Source: Candidatus Auribacterota bacterium
GTDB taxonomy: Bacteria; Auribacterota; JAFGBW01
Length of the DNA: 28,551 bases
Assembly (NCBI GenBank): GCA_016932965.1
Contig: JAFGBW010000075.1
Location: 1-28,551, forward strand
Reading direction: 5' to 3'
Shown: piece after piece, positions 1-9,050 of the stretch
How positions within the stretch are numbered: the stretch's first letter is position 1
Layout: every line of letters starts with the position of its first letter
The notes under the pieces: generated by a model
Told to the model about the DNA's origin: nothing
The model's database searches: none
Seen by the model: the letters and a program-made list of their open reading frames with translations, nothing else
Translations under genes and position numbers: made by a program

Positions 1-531
1 CTTATACTTAATTCCAGCTACCATCAGATGCAAAACTCCGAGATTGCCGACAGGCTGATATACAATGCCTTAGTCAATTATGAACCTGAGGCTTCTCAGT
101 CCGAAGATATGACTGTTTTATATCTCCTGGCACAATTACAATCAAAAATGGGGGCGGCGTACCTTCACTGCTCGGATTACTACAAAAGTTATCACTCCCT
201 TAAAAAAGCCATAGATAATTACAAGAAAATTGAAACATGCCTTTTCAATTATCAACCGCCACTTTGTTATGAATTATACGTGGACTTTGCCGAATGCTGG
301 TACCAGTATTATCATTTACTGAAACAACTGAAACTCAAACAACTGAGAATTCCAACTTCAGAGGGGGCCTATTATCCGAAAACATGTCTCACAGAAGCCA
401 TGAACAATATAAACAAAGCTCTGACCATCAACAGTGTATATGGAATCAGAGCTTCGGATTTACGGGAAAATATTTTCAATGAAAATGCCGAAATGAGAAA
501 GGACTACGAGGCGAGTTTTATGACAGATTAA
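1..531 (+). CDS. C-terminal part of an unrecognised TPR-like helical protein (5' end outside window)
   Basis: The frame is already open at base 1, and the first ATG at 28 lacks a convincing Shine-Dalgarno, so this is most likely the end of a longer gene starting before the window. At least 176 residues are visible, closing with TAA at 529-531. The sequence is rich in Tyr, Leu, Ala and Asn, with amphipathic helix pairs of tetratricopeptide style: a YLLAQLQSKMGAAYL helix followed by YYKSYHSLKKAIDNYKKI, and later a CLTEAMNNINKAL helix. I see no signal peptide, membrane segment or catalytic motif in this part. It runs convergently to murJ, with a 27-nt gap and no clear terminator. A scaffold or interaction role is inferred only from the TPR-like pattern; the function is unknown. 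Confidence 0.6.
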   Translation, partial: LILNSSYHQMQNSEIADRLIYNALVNYEPEASQSEDMTVLYLLAQLQSKMGAAYLHCSDYYKSYHSLKKAIDNYKKIETCLFNYQPPLCYELYVDFAECWYQYYHLLKQLKLKQLRIPTSEGAYYPKTCLTEAMNNINKALTINSVYGIRASDLRENIFNENAEMRKDYEASFMTD

Positions 532-558
532 CCTTTGTTTCCGCCGCCTCTTCGACAC

Positions 559-2205
559 CTATAAAAAACGAGTCATTATCTTTTTCCTGATTTCCTCTGC
601 TTCTCTTATTTTCAATGCCAAAGCCATAAAATAATAAAGACCAACACCGCAAAGGATGGCCAGCCCCAAAAAAAACGATAAATGGAGCCGGCCAAAATCC
701 CCTGAAAGATAATGGATTCTGAACCAAACCAAAAAAAAGCCCATGACAGAAGCGGCTGCCAAACTGGAAAGCGCCATCCGGAACTCAAAAATAACATCAA
801 TACCGGAAAATTGTCTCCGTAATCGATTCATCAGATAAACCGCACTCGTCGCCGAAGCAAGCGTGGAAGCCAGAGCAATCCCTCCAATCCCCATCCATCT
901 CGGAAGGGTCATGCATAATATGATATTCACAATCAGAGAATAGACTGCCGAAACCACCGGGGTTTTAGTATCTTTCTGCGCATAAAAAGCCGGGGCATAA
1001 ATCCTGTATAGACCAATAGGAAGGATTCCCAAAGTGTGATAAAAAAGCGCGGTGGATACCAGACGGACGGATTCATCCTGAAAAAGCTTTGACTTGAAGA
1101 ACACCGCCACAATGGGTTCTCTCAACAGAATGAGGCCGATAGAAGAAGGGATGGTGATGAAAATCACGGACCTGACCGAAGAACGGATCAAATCAGCATA
1201 GGCGTTCATGTTGTTTTCAGTCACGTATCTCGATAAAGAGGGCAGAATCACCGTGGTTATGGAAATGACAAAAATCCCAAGGGCAAATTCGATCAGCCGG
1301 TTCGAATAATTCAAGGCAGCCAAACTCCCTTCTTCGAGTAATGCTAGAACAAAAGGGTCCGATACCAGCGTATTAATCTGGTAAATACCGAGCCCGAACA
1401 CACCCGGAAGCATGAGTTTACCGATCTGTTTAATTCGGCGATCCTTGAAATCAAAAGTGAAAGCAAAACGGTACCCTAATCTGCGCATGGGAGGCACTTG
1501 CATGAAAAATTGAATGGCGCCTCCCAATAATACTCCTATGGAGAAAGCTATAGCCGCTTTTGTCGCCTGCAATAACTCCGGATTTTGTTTCAACAAATTG
1601 CTTGTGCACGGGAGACAGGCCAGGATCCAACTCTCAGGGATAAGGTCTTTTAATAAAAAAGGACTGATGATGATCACCGCATTCAATACAACGGAGGTAG
1701 CGGCTGGAACGGCAAACTTGAAATTCGCATTCAAGACCCCCTGAGCCACAACAGCCAGACAGATAAAGCCCAGGTAACAAAACATGATCCGCGTCAATAA
1801 AATGGCCATTTCAGGGGATTGCTTACCGAAAGCGTATAAAAAAATGACCAAAAGAGGAGATAGGATCACTCCCAAAACACACAGAAACATCAATAAAACA
1901 TAAAGCAGACTTAAAAAACGGTTCAAAAACAGGGATTCAACTGCTTTATCATGATTCGCTTCCTTCTGAATCTCCGAAAAAACAGGAATGAAAGCCGGTG
2001 TCAAGCTGCCTTCTCCCAATAAACGGCGGAGCAAATTAGGGATTTTGAATCCAACCGTGAAAGCGTCAGCAATAAAAGTCGTCCCTAAAAAAGAAGCCAT
2101 TAAAATAGATCGGATGAGCCCAAGCACACGTGAAAGGAAATTCATCAGACCTACGATGAAAGCGGAACGAAAAATTCTTTTGTTATCTTTTTCCTGCTTA
2201 TCCAT
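559..2205 (-). CDS. murJ: Lipid II flippase MurJ (MviN family)
   Basis: This is an integral inner-membrane protein of the MOP exporter superfamily, which flips undecaprenyl-linked peptidoglycan precursor (lipid II) to the periplasmic side. The 548-residue product matches the family length and has about 14 hydrophobic segments. The N-terminal signature is clear: FLSRVLGLIRSILMASFLG, then ADAFTVGFKIPNLLRRLLGE and GSLTPAFIPVFSE. It keeps the arginines and the acidic residue lining the central cavity in characterised MurJ proteins. I start at ATG 2205 (MDKQEKDN). The frame extends to a TTG at 2256, but the extra 17 residues are atypical and lack a ribosome site. It lies downstream of dapF on the same strand with a 216-nt gap (2206-2421), so cotranscription is possible. 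The assignment is secure. Confidence 0.96.
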   Translation of the reverse strand: MDKQEKDNKRIFRSAFIVGLMNFLSRVLGLIRSILMASFLGTTFIADAFTVGFKIPNLLRRLLGEGSLTPAFIPVFSEIQKEANHDKAVESLFLNRFLSLLYVLLMFLCVLGVILSPLLVIFLYAFGKQSPEMAILLTRIMFCYLGFICLAVVAQGVLNANFKFAVPAATSVVLNAVIIISPFLLKDLIPESWILACLPCTSNLLKQNPELLQATKAAIAFSIGVLLGGAIQFFMQVPPMRRLGYRFAFTFDFKDRRIKQIGKLMLPGVFGLGIYQINTLVSDPFVLALLEEGSLAALNYSNRLIEFALGIFVISITTVILPSLSRYVTENNMNAYADLIRSSVRSVIFITIPSSIGLILLREPIVAVFFKSKLFQDESVRLVSTALFYHTLGILPIGLYRIYAPAFYAQKDTKTPVVSAVYSLIVNIILCMTLPRWMGIGGIALASTLASATSAVYLMNRLRRQFSGIDVIFEFRMALSSLAAASVMGFFLVWFRIHYLSGDFGRLHLSFFLGLAILCGVGLYYFMALALKIREAEEIRKKIMTRFL

Positions 2206-2421
2206 GCCATTAATCTGTATCCATCCAGCTTTTTCAACAAAAAAATGAGTAGGCAAAAAGGTACCAGCGGTAAAGGCATCACGCGAGCGATGAATAGAAC
2301 CAACTTTATGCCCTGGTTGCCTCAGTGCCTCTCTTTAAATCTATAAGAATCAACCTGACTAACGGCTTCGCCGCACCAATTTTTGGCTTACAAATATATT
2401 CTGAATCCTGCATTCGCAATT

Positions 2422-3246
2422 TTAATTTGAATCAGGAATATCCACCTTTCCTGTAAAACACACATCCACAGGGCCGATTAAATAAAAATCCTGGAAGGGA
2501 TTACCCCTTTCCAGATTCGAATCAACGATCAATTTATCATCCAATAAGGTAGTCGAAGAGACGGGCCAAGCCAATCCTTTTTCAAGGACCGCTTCAATTG
2601 CTCCGGCGCAGGTTCCTGTTCCACAGGAACAGGTTTCATCCTCGACACCCCGTTCATAGGTTCTGACTCTGATGGCGCTTTTTCCTAAAATTTCGACAAA
2701 ATTACAGTTCGTTCCTTCCGGCATAAAAAGCTCGTGGTGCCGAACCATCCTTCCCATTTCAACCACTGGAAATCTCAGAACATCCTGCACAAAAACAACA
2801 GCATGGGGAACACCTGTGTTCACATAAAAAACATCCATGTGTTCCCCCCCTAAAACAAGAGAACCCATCCTCCGGTAATCCTTGGGGTTACCCATATTGA
2901 GACGGATCAGATTTCCCTGCATAGAAGCTTTCACTTCTCCTGCCAAGGTTTCCAGAGATGATATATCTTTGGCGAGTCCCAGCATGCGCGCGAAAACAAA
3001 GGCACAACGGGCGCCATTTCCACACATAGACACTTCACTCCCGTCCGGATTAATGATCCTCATCTTGAAATCCAAAGAAACGGACTTTTCGACCAAAATA
3101 ATTCCATCCGCTCCTATTCCCTTTTTCCTATTGCATAGATGTCTGATACAATCGGTGTCCCCATCCGGAAAAACAGGTTCCCGATTATCAATCAGGATAA
3201 AATCGTTGCCTGTGCCTGACATTTTAGTAAAAAAAATCGAGCGCAT
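2422..3246 (-). CDS. dapF: Diaminopimelate epimerase
   Basis: This cytoplasmic, cofactor-independent epimerase converts LL- to meso-diaminopimelate, the last step before lysine and the peptidoglycan cross-linking residue. At 274 aa it matches the family. The N-terminal FTKMSGTGNDFILID is typical. The two catalytic cysteines are present: Cys75 in the MCGNGARC motif and Cys208 in the ETCSCGTGTCA motif. The latter has an unusual extra Cys at 206, two residues before the usual one. NPDGSEVSMCGNG and the YERGVEDET stretch are also family hallmarks. The start at 3246 gives the standard N-terminus, although no strong Shine-Dalgarno precedes it. murJ follows on the same strand, and together they form a small cell-wall gene block. 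Confidence 0.97.
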   Translation of the reverse strand: MRSIFFTKMSGTGNDFILIDNREPVFPDGDTDCIRHLCNRKKGIGADGIILVEKSVSLDFKMRIINPDGSEVSMCGNGARCAFVFARMLGLAKDISSLETLAGEVKASMQGNLIRLNMGNPKDYRRMGSLVLGGEHMDVFYVNTGVPHAVVFVQDVLRFPVVEMGRMVRHHELFMPEGTNCNFVEILGKSAIRVRTYERGVEDETCSCGTGTCAGAIEAVLEKGLAWPVSSTTLLDDKLIVDSNLERGNPFQDFYLIGPVDVCFTGKVDIPDSN

Positions 3247-3327
3247 AGAGATTGTTCTTATATTTTTTCGTGATAAATTGATATAACTTATTGACTTTAT
3301 TAATGATAACTACTTCTTCAGAAGAGG

Positions 3328-3425
3328 GAAACAGAATCCAGAAACAATCAAGCCGTTGGCTATATCGTTAAAGAGTGTTTCTAATCTGGAATTCTGACTC
3401 CTGAATTCTGGATTTTCTGTTTTCC
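3328..3425. repeat. Inverted repeat pair in the dapF-pilC gap
   Basis: GGAAACAGAATCCAGAA (3328-3344) pairs with TTCTGGATTTTCTGTTTTCC (3406-3425) with small bulges, enclosing about 60 bp. The right side includes ATTCTGACTCCTGAATTCTG (3391-3410), of the same GAATTC-rich type as the repeats in other gaps. It lies directly after pilC in the direction of transcription, so it could act as a 3' stem-loop. It has no T-run. Confidence 0.5.
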
Positions 3426-3431
3426 ATTTCC

Positions 3432-4634
3432 TCATCCCTTGGTAGCCTTGGTCATTTCCCACATGGGCATAAAAATTCCAAGTGCCAATCCCAACACCAT
3501 GATGCCCATGACCACAGTCATCAGAGGCTCTATCAGACTGGTGAGGGCTTTTACCGTATAACGGGTCTCCATTTCGAAATGATCCGCCACTGTTGCCAGC
3601 ATTTCATCAAGGGAGCCGGATTCCTCGCCGATTTGAACCATCTGGGTCAGCATGGCAGGAAAAACCGGACTCTCCTCCATGTATTCATGGATGGGCGCGC
3701 CGGATTCAATACGGGACCGGACTTTAAGGAATTCAGCTTCAATGACCTGGTTCGTGACCGTTTTCTTGATGATATCAATGCAATTCAAAACTGGAACACC
3801 GGAACGGATAAGTGTGGACATGAGGTTGGCAAAACGGGCCATATTGAACTTGATGATGAGTTCCCCGACTACAGGAAGTTTTAATTGAATCCGCGCGAGC
3901 AGATTGGCGCCATATGAGGATTTTTTAAAAGAATGAAATCCCAGATAAAGGGCTATGCCTCCCAATAGGTAGGCCCACCAATAACTCTTCATGGTGGTGG
4001 AAAGAAAAATAAGAATCCGCGTCGGTATGGGGAGATCCAGTTTAAAACGCAGGAACATCGTGGTGAATTTTGGGACGACAATATTGACAAGAAATAAGAA
4101 TGCCCCAACAAGAGCCAGCGTGACATAGGTGGGATACCTCAAGGCGCCTTTGACCTCGGTCATGATCTCATGATCCCTTTCGATCAAAGTAGCCAACCGC
4201 TGCAGCACTTCAGGTAAAACACCTCCTGCCTCTCCGGCTATCACCACATTCACATACAGATCATTAAAAATTTCCGGATAAGCTGATAAGGCCTGGGATA
4301 AAGTTTTACCGCCTGAAATCAATAGTTCCACCTTTTTTAACACATCTGCTAGGCCGGGATTGCCAATCTGCTTCTGCAAACTCTTGACGGCTGTCAAAAT
4401 AGGCACACCGGCTTTCACCATGGTGGAAAGCTGCCGAGTCATCATCATGAGTTCAATAGATTGAATATGGACCGTGCCTTCCTTCCAAATTTTCTCCTTG
4501 TCCTCCTCAATAAAAAACACGCGAAGACTCTGTCTCTGCAGCTTGCTTCTTGCCGAATCCGCTGAATCCGCAATGATATTCCCTTCTCGCAGAGCGCCTG
4601 TTGAGGTTCTGGCTTTGTAAGTATAGGTGCTCAT
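3432..4634 (-). CDS. pilC: PilC/GspF-type inner-membrane platform protein
   Basis: This is the polytopic inner-membrane platform of type IV pili or type II secretion, which couples the cytoplasmic ATPase to pilin extrusion. The 400 residues fit the family. The N-terminal YTYKARTSTGALREGNI is the standard opening. Two type II secretion F domains follow, at about residues 65-190 and 270-390; each contains the duplicated helical pattern (QLSTMVKAGVPILTAVKSL and MSTLIRSGVPVLNCIDII) with a G-E-x-G-G/S-L element (AGEAGGVLPEVL and IGEESGSLDEML). Hydrophobic segments lie near 168-190, 220-235 and 370-390. Its ATG overlaps the TGA of the upstream regulator by 4 nt, indicating translational coupling. 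PilC versus GspF cannot be decided from the sequence because no pilin or secretin genes are in the window. Confidence 0.93.
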   Translation of the reverse strand: MSTYTYKARTSTGALREGNIIADSADSARSKLQRQSLRVFFIEEDKEKIWKEGTVHIQSIELMMMTRQLSTMVKAGVPILTAVKSLQKQIGNPGLADVLKKVELLISGGKTLSQALSAYPEIFNDLYVNVVIAGEAGGVLPEVLQRLATLIERDHEIMTEVKGALRYPTYVTLALVGAFLFLVNIVVPKFTTMFLRFKLDLPIPTRILIFLSTTMKSYWWAYLLGGIALYLGFHSFKKSSYGANLLARIQLKLPVVGELIIKFNMARFANLMSTLIRSGVPVLNCIDIIKKTVTNQVIEAEFLKVRSRIESGAPIHEYMEESPVFPAMLTQMVQIGEESGSLDEMLATVADHFEMETRYTVKALTSLIEPLMTVVMGIMVLGLALGIFMPMWEMTKATKG

Positions 4635-6049
4635 GTCTGCTTCCTCGTTTTAATCGCGTATAAATTCTTGGCTTTAATGGCATATAATTTCATTTTTCTA
4701 TAAAAAGTCATCCTTCCGATATTCAGGATCCCTGCTGCCTTGGAAACATTGAAATCACTTTCAATCAGGGCCTTTTCAATGGCTTCACGCTCCAACTCAT
4801 CCCAGGAAGAAAGCCGGTTGATCAATTGCCCCTCATACAAGGTTTCCACACCCATCATCTTATCAACGATGAAGTCCTCCATCGGACGATTGAACGATTT
4901 CTCATCCTGGTTCTTTTCATCTGTGAAAGATAAATCTTCAACGCCAATGACTGAATCCTCGGACTGGACCATGGCTCTCATGATGACATTCTCTAATTCC
5001 CTCACATTGCCTGGCCAGTCTTGTTTTTTTAATAATTCCAGAGCCTTGTCATCCACGGTCATGGCACCGGTTTTTCCTGTTTTTATTAAATATTTTTCCA
5101 AAAAATAATAAATCAGCCTGGGAATATCCTCTTTCCTGTTCCGGAGAGGGGGAACATAAATCGAGATGGCATTCAAACGGTAATATAAATCTTCGCGAAA
5201 AAGACCCTTCCTGACCAGTTTTTTCAAATCCTTATTGGTAGCCGAAATGATCCTCACATCCACATGGACCGTTTCATTTCCGCCGACTCTTTCAAAAGAT
5301 TGCTCCTCCAAGATGCGGAGCAATTTAGACTGAATGACCGGAGACAACTCCGCGACTTCATCGAAAAAAATCGTGCCTTCGTCCGCCATTTCAAAACGGC
5401 CGATTCTCTTTTCCACGGCGCCTGTGAAGGCGCCTCTTTCATGCCCAAAAAGTTCACTCTCCATCAATGTTTCCGGGATGGCGGCACAGTTGACCGTAAC
5501 AAAAGGTTTCTCAGATCTGGCCCCCCCCTCATGAAGCGCCCGGGCCGTTAATTCCTTCCCGGTTCCTGATTCGCCGAAGATCAAAACGGTAACAGAAGAT
5601 TTCTGTATTTTTCCCAAATATGCAAAATACTCCTTCATCACAGGAGTGGCTCCAATAATCTTGACGGAAAGCGTCCTCAATTCCTTCTCTTCCCACTTTC
5701 GAAGAAGCTTTTCCAGTTCTTTTCGATTATCGATGTCTTCCAAATGAACCGATACAGCATTTTCAATATGTGCTGTAAGCGGCTCCTCCAGAAAAGGCCC
5801 TATCAGAACGATTTTCAAAGCCGGCTGAAGTTTGAGAATTTTAGGAATCAATTCCTCCATTTTCAATAGAGGAAGGGTCGTGGAAACAAAGACTAGCTTG
5901 TAGGTTTCATATCCCAGATATTCCAGACCTGAATATCCGTTCGATGAAATATCCACCTTCTCACAACCCAGCTCATGCAGCCACTGGACAAGCACTTTAG
6001 CTTTCTTGCTTTTTTCATCAATGATCAATATCGGGCCTAGCGCTTTCAT
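4631..6049 (-). CDS. Sigma-54-dependent transcriptional activator with degenerate receiver domain
   Basis: This is an NtrC-type enhancer-binding protein of 472 residues. Residues 6-120 have a receiver-like fold pattern (ILIIDEKSKKAKVL... KLVFVSTTLP), but Ser56 occupies the place of the phospho-accepting Asp and the acidic pocket is reduced. The AAA+ domain is complete: Walker A GESGTGKE at 159-166, the sigma-54 contact loop GAFTGA at 206-211, Walker B TIFFDEV at 226-232, and the FREDLYYRL arginine region at 284-292. A Fis-type helix-turn-helix lies near 425-457 (SDFNVSKAAGILNIGRMTFYRK). The C-terminal tail contains a small LYAIK duplication. Both neighbours overlap it by 4 nt. It probably regulates pilus or secretion genes, possibly independently of phosphorylation; I see no obvious sigma-54 (-24/-12) promoter in the window. 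Confidence 0.94.
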   Translation of the reverse strand: MKALGPILIIDEKSKKAKVLVQWLHELGCEKVDISSNGYSGLEYLGYETYKLVFVSTTLPLLKMEELIPKILKLQPALKIVLIGPFLEEPLTAHIENAVSVHLEDIDNRKELEKLLRKWEEKELRTLSVKIIGATPVMKEYFAYLGKIQKSSVTVLIFGESGTGKELTARALHEGGARSEKPFVTVNCAAIPETLMESELFGHERGAFTGAVEKRIGRFEMADEGTIFFDEVAELSPVIQSKLLRILEEQSFERVGGNETVHVDVRIISATNKDLKKLVRKGLFREDLYYRLNAISIYVPPLRNRKEDIPRLIYYFLEKYLIKTGKTGAMTVDDKALELLKKQDWPGNVRELENVIMRAMVQSEDSVIGVEDLSFTDEKNQDEKSFNRPMEDFIVDKMMGVETLYEGQLINRLSSWDELEREAIEKALIESDFNVSKAAGILNIGRMTFYRKMKLYAIKAKNLYAIKTRKQT

Positions 6050-6864
6050 GCTGAACCGAATTCCTTTCCGCTTTGGATAATAAGCGAAGCATCAATGGAT
6101 TTCGTCTTTTTTCCCATTCCGGTTAAAAGGGAAAGATCACAAAAATGATTGATCTTCCGGGGTATGCCGGTGGAAAACTCATGGATTTTTTGTAAAGCGT
6201 CGGGAGTAAAAATCTCCTTTTCACATCCGGCCACTTTCAAACGATGAACAATATAAGAGGCGGTCTCGTCCTCTTTAAAATGATCCAAATGGCAACGAAT
6301 GGCAATCCGCTGTTCCAGCTGTTTTAGATTGGAAACTTTTTGCCGTATTTCCGGCTGACCGACCAGAAGAAGGGTAAGAAGGAATTTATTCTGCAGTTGA
6401 AAATTCAGCAGCATCCTCAAACTGTCAAAAATCCGGTCATCCGTGATGGCATGGGCCTCATCTATCAACACAACTGTTTCCAATCCGGCCTGCATATTGG
6501 CAATCAATATTTCCTGCAGAATTTCCAATAGTGAATCAGTCATCAATTCATTCATTTTTTCAGGAAGATTCGTGGCCTTCAAATTTCGTACGATGGCCCT
6601 TATGATTTCAGCGGAAGTCGAGGGAGGATGATTGATAAAAGCCATGCGGTATTTTTCAGCACCAAGATCGTTTAAAATGGCCTGTCCCAAAAGAGTTTTT
6701 CCGCAGCCAAAGACACCGGACAACAAAGCGGCTCCCATTCCCTCGGCAACGGCATAGGTCAATTTCAGCAATGCCTCTTCATGCATGGGAGAATGATATA
6801 AAAAACGGGGATCCGGAGTATTCTTAAAAGGCTTTTCTTTCAATTCCCAGTACTTTTCGTACAT
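6046..6864 (-). CDS. ExeA/GspA-like AAA ATPase
   Basis: This is a 272-residue cytoplasmic ATPase of the ExeA/MSHA-biogenesis (AAA_22-like) family. The hallmark N-terminus MYEKYWELKEKPFKNTPDPRF is followed by Walker A GVFGCGKT at 50-57, Walker B VVLIDEAH at 131-138, a sensor strand LLLVGQPE near 165-172, and the GIPRKINHFCDLSL C-terminal lid. Family members with a C-terminal membrane segment and peptidoglycan-binding domain help secretin assembly through the cell wall. That part is absent here, so this is the short ATPase-only form. Its stop overlaps the start of the sigma-54 regulator by 4 nt. A function in pilus or secretin assembly is inferred from the neighbours pilB and pilC. No strong ribosome site is visible before the ATG. 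Confidence 0.9.
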   Translation of the reverse strand: MYEKYWELKEKPFKNTPDPRFLYHSPMHEEALLKLTYAVAEGMGAALLSGVFGCGKTLLGQAILNDLGAEKYRMAFINHPPSTSAEIIRAIVRNLKATNLPEKMNELMTDSLLEILQEILIANMQAGLETVVLIDEAHAITDDRIFDSLRMLLNFQLQNKFLLTLLLVGQPEIRQKVSNLKQLEQRIAIRCHLDHFKEDETASYIVHRLKVAGCEKEIFTPDALQKIHEFSTGIPRKINHFCDLSLLTGMGKKTKSIDASLIIQSGKEFGSA

Positions 6865-6938
6865 GATGGCTCTATTTTGAAATACGGATTAATTGTTGTA
6901 CTTATTTATCATATTAATATTCTTCCCAATTCGTTTAA

Positions 6939-7080
6939 AATTAAGAATTGCGAATTTAAAACCCACCCCATCGCCCGCACTCATATTATTCTACACTTTC
7001 TTACCTGATTTTTCGATCTGAATCATTTATTCAATTTCAAAATATCCTTGTCTTTAATCTGAATTTCCCAATTCTTAATT
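6939..7080. repeat. Inverted pair of AATTAAGAATTG repeats in the pilB-exeA gap
   Basis: A 12-bp sequence, AATTAAGAATTG, at 6939-6950 is repeated in perfect inverted form at 7069-7080, with 118 bp between. The left copy is additionally bracketed by AATTCG and CGAATT. The pair belongs to the AT-rich repeat family found in other gaps of this window. It fills most of the 224-nt gap between pilB and the ExeA-like gene. No gene is visible between the arms. It could form a long stem-loop in the transcript or be the remnant of a small non-autonomous element. Confidence 0.6.
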
Positions 7081-7088
7081 ATAGAATA

Positions 7089-8897
7089 TCATTTCTTATT
7101 GAACCAGGCAGCCAGCTTCTGCTGATAATCTTCGACTATTTGCGGTTTAACATCCGCAATACGTGTCGGCATGATCGTACCAGATTTGGATATCTTTTCC
7201 TTCATTTCCATTTCATCTTTTTTACTTAAAACCTTTACCTCAGTAACGCGGGAAATTTCCTCGAGGGTTGTTTTTCCAGAAAGCACTTTTTCTATACCAT
7301 CCATGGCCAACGTTCTCATTCCCCTCTCAATGCAAAACTGCCTGAGTTCATGCGCCGCAGCGCCGCTCATGATTTTAGTTCTCACGTCATCATCCACGTT
7401 CAACACCTCATAAAGACCGATCCTTCCGGAATATCCGGTTTTACGGCATTCCGTGCATCCCATTCCTTTATAAATCTTATCTTTATCATCGCCTGAAATA
7501 TTCCATCTTTTTAAAACCGGTTCCGGAGGAACGTATTTCTCCTTGCAAAACTCACAAATGGTCCGGACAAGACGCTGCGCAATGATTCCGCTAACACTTG
7601 AGGCAATCAAAAACGGCTCGATTCCCATATTCTGTAAACGGGTGAGTGTGGAAGGCGCGTCATTTGTATGCAATGTTGTAAAAACTAGATGGCCTGTCAA
7701 GGCAGCCTGCATGCAAATGGATGCCGTCTCTGTATCACGGACTTCTCCAACCATCACGATATCAGGATCCTGTCGCAGAATAGCCCGCAATCCTGTGCTG
7801 AAATTAAGGCCCGTCTTCAGATTGACACTGATTTGCCGTATCAGATTCAGTTTATATTCAACGGGATCCTCAATAGTGATGATATGTTTTTCCACGGAGT
7901 TAACCCGGTTCAAGGTCGCATAAAGCGTGGTTGTCTTGCCGGAGCCAGTCGGTCCAGTGACCAGAATCACTCCATGGGGCTGGGAAATCATCCGTTCAAA
8001 CCGCATCAGCGATTCCTCATTGAAACCAAGATCCTCCAATTGCATTTGTGCTGTCTTCATGTTCAAAATACGGACCACTACATTTTCTCCATATATAGTA
8101 GGAACCGTGGCAATACGGGCATCGACCTGGGCTTTGGTGACCTCGATCTTAAAATTGCCGTCCTGGGGGATTCTTGATTCCGCGATATCCAGATTTGACA
8201 AAATTTTAAAACGGGAAATAACCGCATTCTGAAGATATTTAGGGAGAGAAGGAATTTCATACAAGATGCCGTCAATCCGGAAACGGATGCGAAGCATTTT
8301 GTCATCCGGTTCGATATGGATATCAGAAGCGCGGTCGTTGACGGCCTGAAACAGAACCAGATTGACCAACCGGGTGACCGGCGAATCCTCACTGAGGCTT
8401 GTGACATCCCTTCCCTGCTCACCCTTACTCATGGCGGTGACGATCCCGCCCATTTCATCTGTTGCCTTATAACTTTTCAGAATGGCTTCTTCGATATCCA
8501 CACGTGCGGACAGACAAGGCTCTATTTCACAGCCTGTGATAGAGGATATCTGATCAATTCCATTGACATCAGACGGGTCAGACATGGCTATAGACAGGCG
8601 ATTCCCGATAGTGAAAATAGGAATAGCCTTGAATTTCTGTGCTGATTCCTTTGGGACTTTTTCCAGGACCTTGGGATCGCAGACATATTCGCTCAGGTTT
8701 ACGTACGGAACCCCCAGTTTTTCGGCAATGGCCGTAAATAACGTTTCTTTCTCTATACCGAAATTATCAATGAGTATATCTATAAAAGAGACCCCTGATT
8801 CCTCAGAATTGCTCATGGCCTCGTCAAATTCTTCCTTGGCCAGTAATCCACTGGCAACCAAATGATCCCCTATTTCATAGGCATTGTCTTCTAACAT
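7089..8897 (-). CDS. pilB: PilB/GspE-type pilus assembly or secretion ATPase
   Basis: This hexameric cytoplasmic ATPase drives pilin or pseudopilin polymerisation. It has 602 residues. An N-terminal MshEN/GspE-N domain spans about 10-140 (EIGDHLVASGLLAKEEFDEA; LGVPYVNLSEY). The ATPase core follows: SDIHIEP at 191-197, Walker A GPTGSGKT at 315-322, the Asp-box IEDPVEYKL at 342-350, Walker B DIVMVGEVRD at 379-388 and the His-box TGHLVFTTLHTN at 401-412. Zinc-binding cysteines are at 448, 451, 481 and 484. A charged tail of about 50 residues extends past the usual end (KKDEMEMKEKISKSG...). A strong promoter lies 41 nt or so upstream. The downstream partners are the ExeA-like ATPase, a regulator and pilC. 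The retraction motor pilT and pilins are not in the window, so PilB versus GspE stays open. Confidence 0.94.
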   Translation of the reverse strand: MLEDNAYEIGDHLVASGLLAKEEFDEAMSNSEESGVSFIDILIDNFGIEKETLFTAIAEKLGVPYVNLSEYVCDPKVLEKVPKESAQKFKAIPIFTIGNRLSIAMSDPSDVNGIDQISSITGCEIEPCLSARVDIEEAILKSYKATDEMGGIVTAMSKGEQGRDVTSLSEDSPVTRLVNLVLFQAVNDRASDIHIEPDDKMLRIRFRIDGILYEIPSLPKYLQNAVISRFKILSNLDIAESRIPQDGNFKIEVTKAQVDARIATVPTIYGENVVVRILNMKTAQMQLEDLGFNEESLMRFERMISQPHGVILVTGPTGSGKTTTLYATLNRVNSVEKHIITIEDPVEYKLNLIRQISVNLKTGLNFSTGLRAILRQDPDIVMVGEVRDTETASICMQAALTGHLVFTTLHTNDAPSTLTRLQNMGIEPFLIASSVSGIIAQRLVRTICEFCKEKYVPPEPVLKRWNISGDDKDKIYKGMGCTECRKTGYSGRIGLYEVLNVDDDVRTKIMSGAAAHELRQFCIERGMRTLAMDGIEKVLSGKTTLEEISRVTEVKVLSKKDEMEMKEKISKSGTIMPTRIADVKPQIVEDYQQKLAAWFNKK

Positions 8898-8944
8898 ATT
8901 ATCATTTAGACTCTATAAAAAATCTGTGGGTTGATGTTGGAATT

Positions 8945-8973
8945 ATTATAATGTTTTCTATCGTTTTTATCAA
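8945..8973 (-). promoter_or_regulatory. Sigma-70-type promoter of the pilB operon
   Basis: Read on the minus strand, TTGATA (8968-8973) and TATAAT (8945-8950) are separated by exactly 17 bp. This near-consensus housekeeping promoter would start transcription near 8938, about 40 nt before the pilB ATG. It suggests that pilB is transcribed constitutively by the vegetative sigma factor rather than depending only on the sigma-54 regulator encoded downstream. No operator-like palindrome overlaps it. Confidence 0.72.
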
Positions 8974-9050
8974 CTCTCAAAGAAGAATCGGGAATCGAGT
9001 AACAAGAATTCAATAAAAATAGGATCATCGCGCGCCTATATAAACATATT

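Noticed and set aside
2206-2256. TTG-initiated extension of murJ
   Set aside because: Adds 17 residues not typical for the family and without a ribosome site.
2257-2421. Possible tRNA or structured RNA in the dapF-murJ gap (CGGCTTCGCCG hairpin)
   Set aside because: Only one 4-bp stem; no cloverleaf, no conserved RNA motif.
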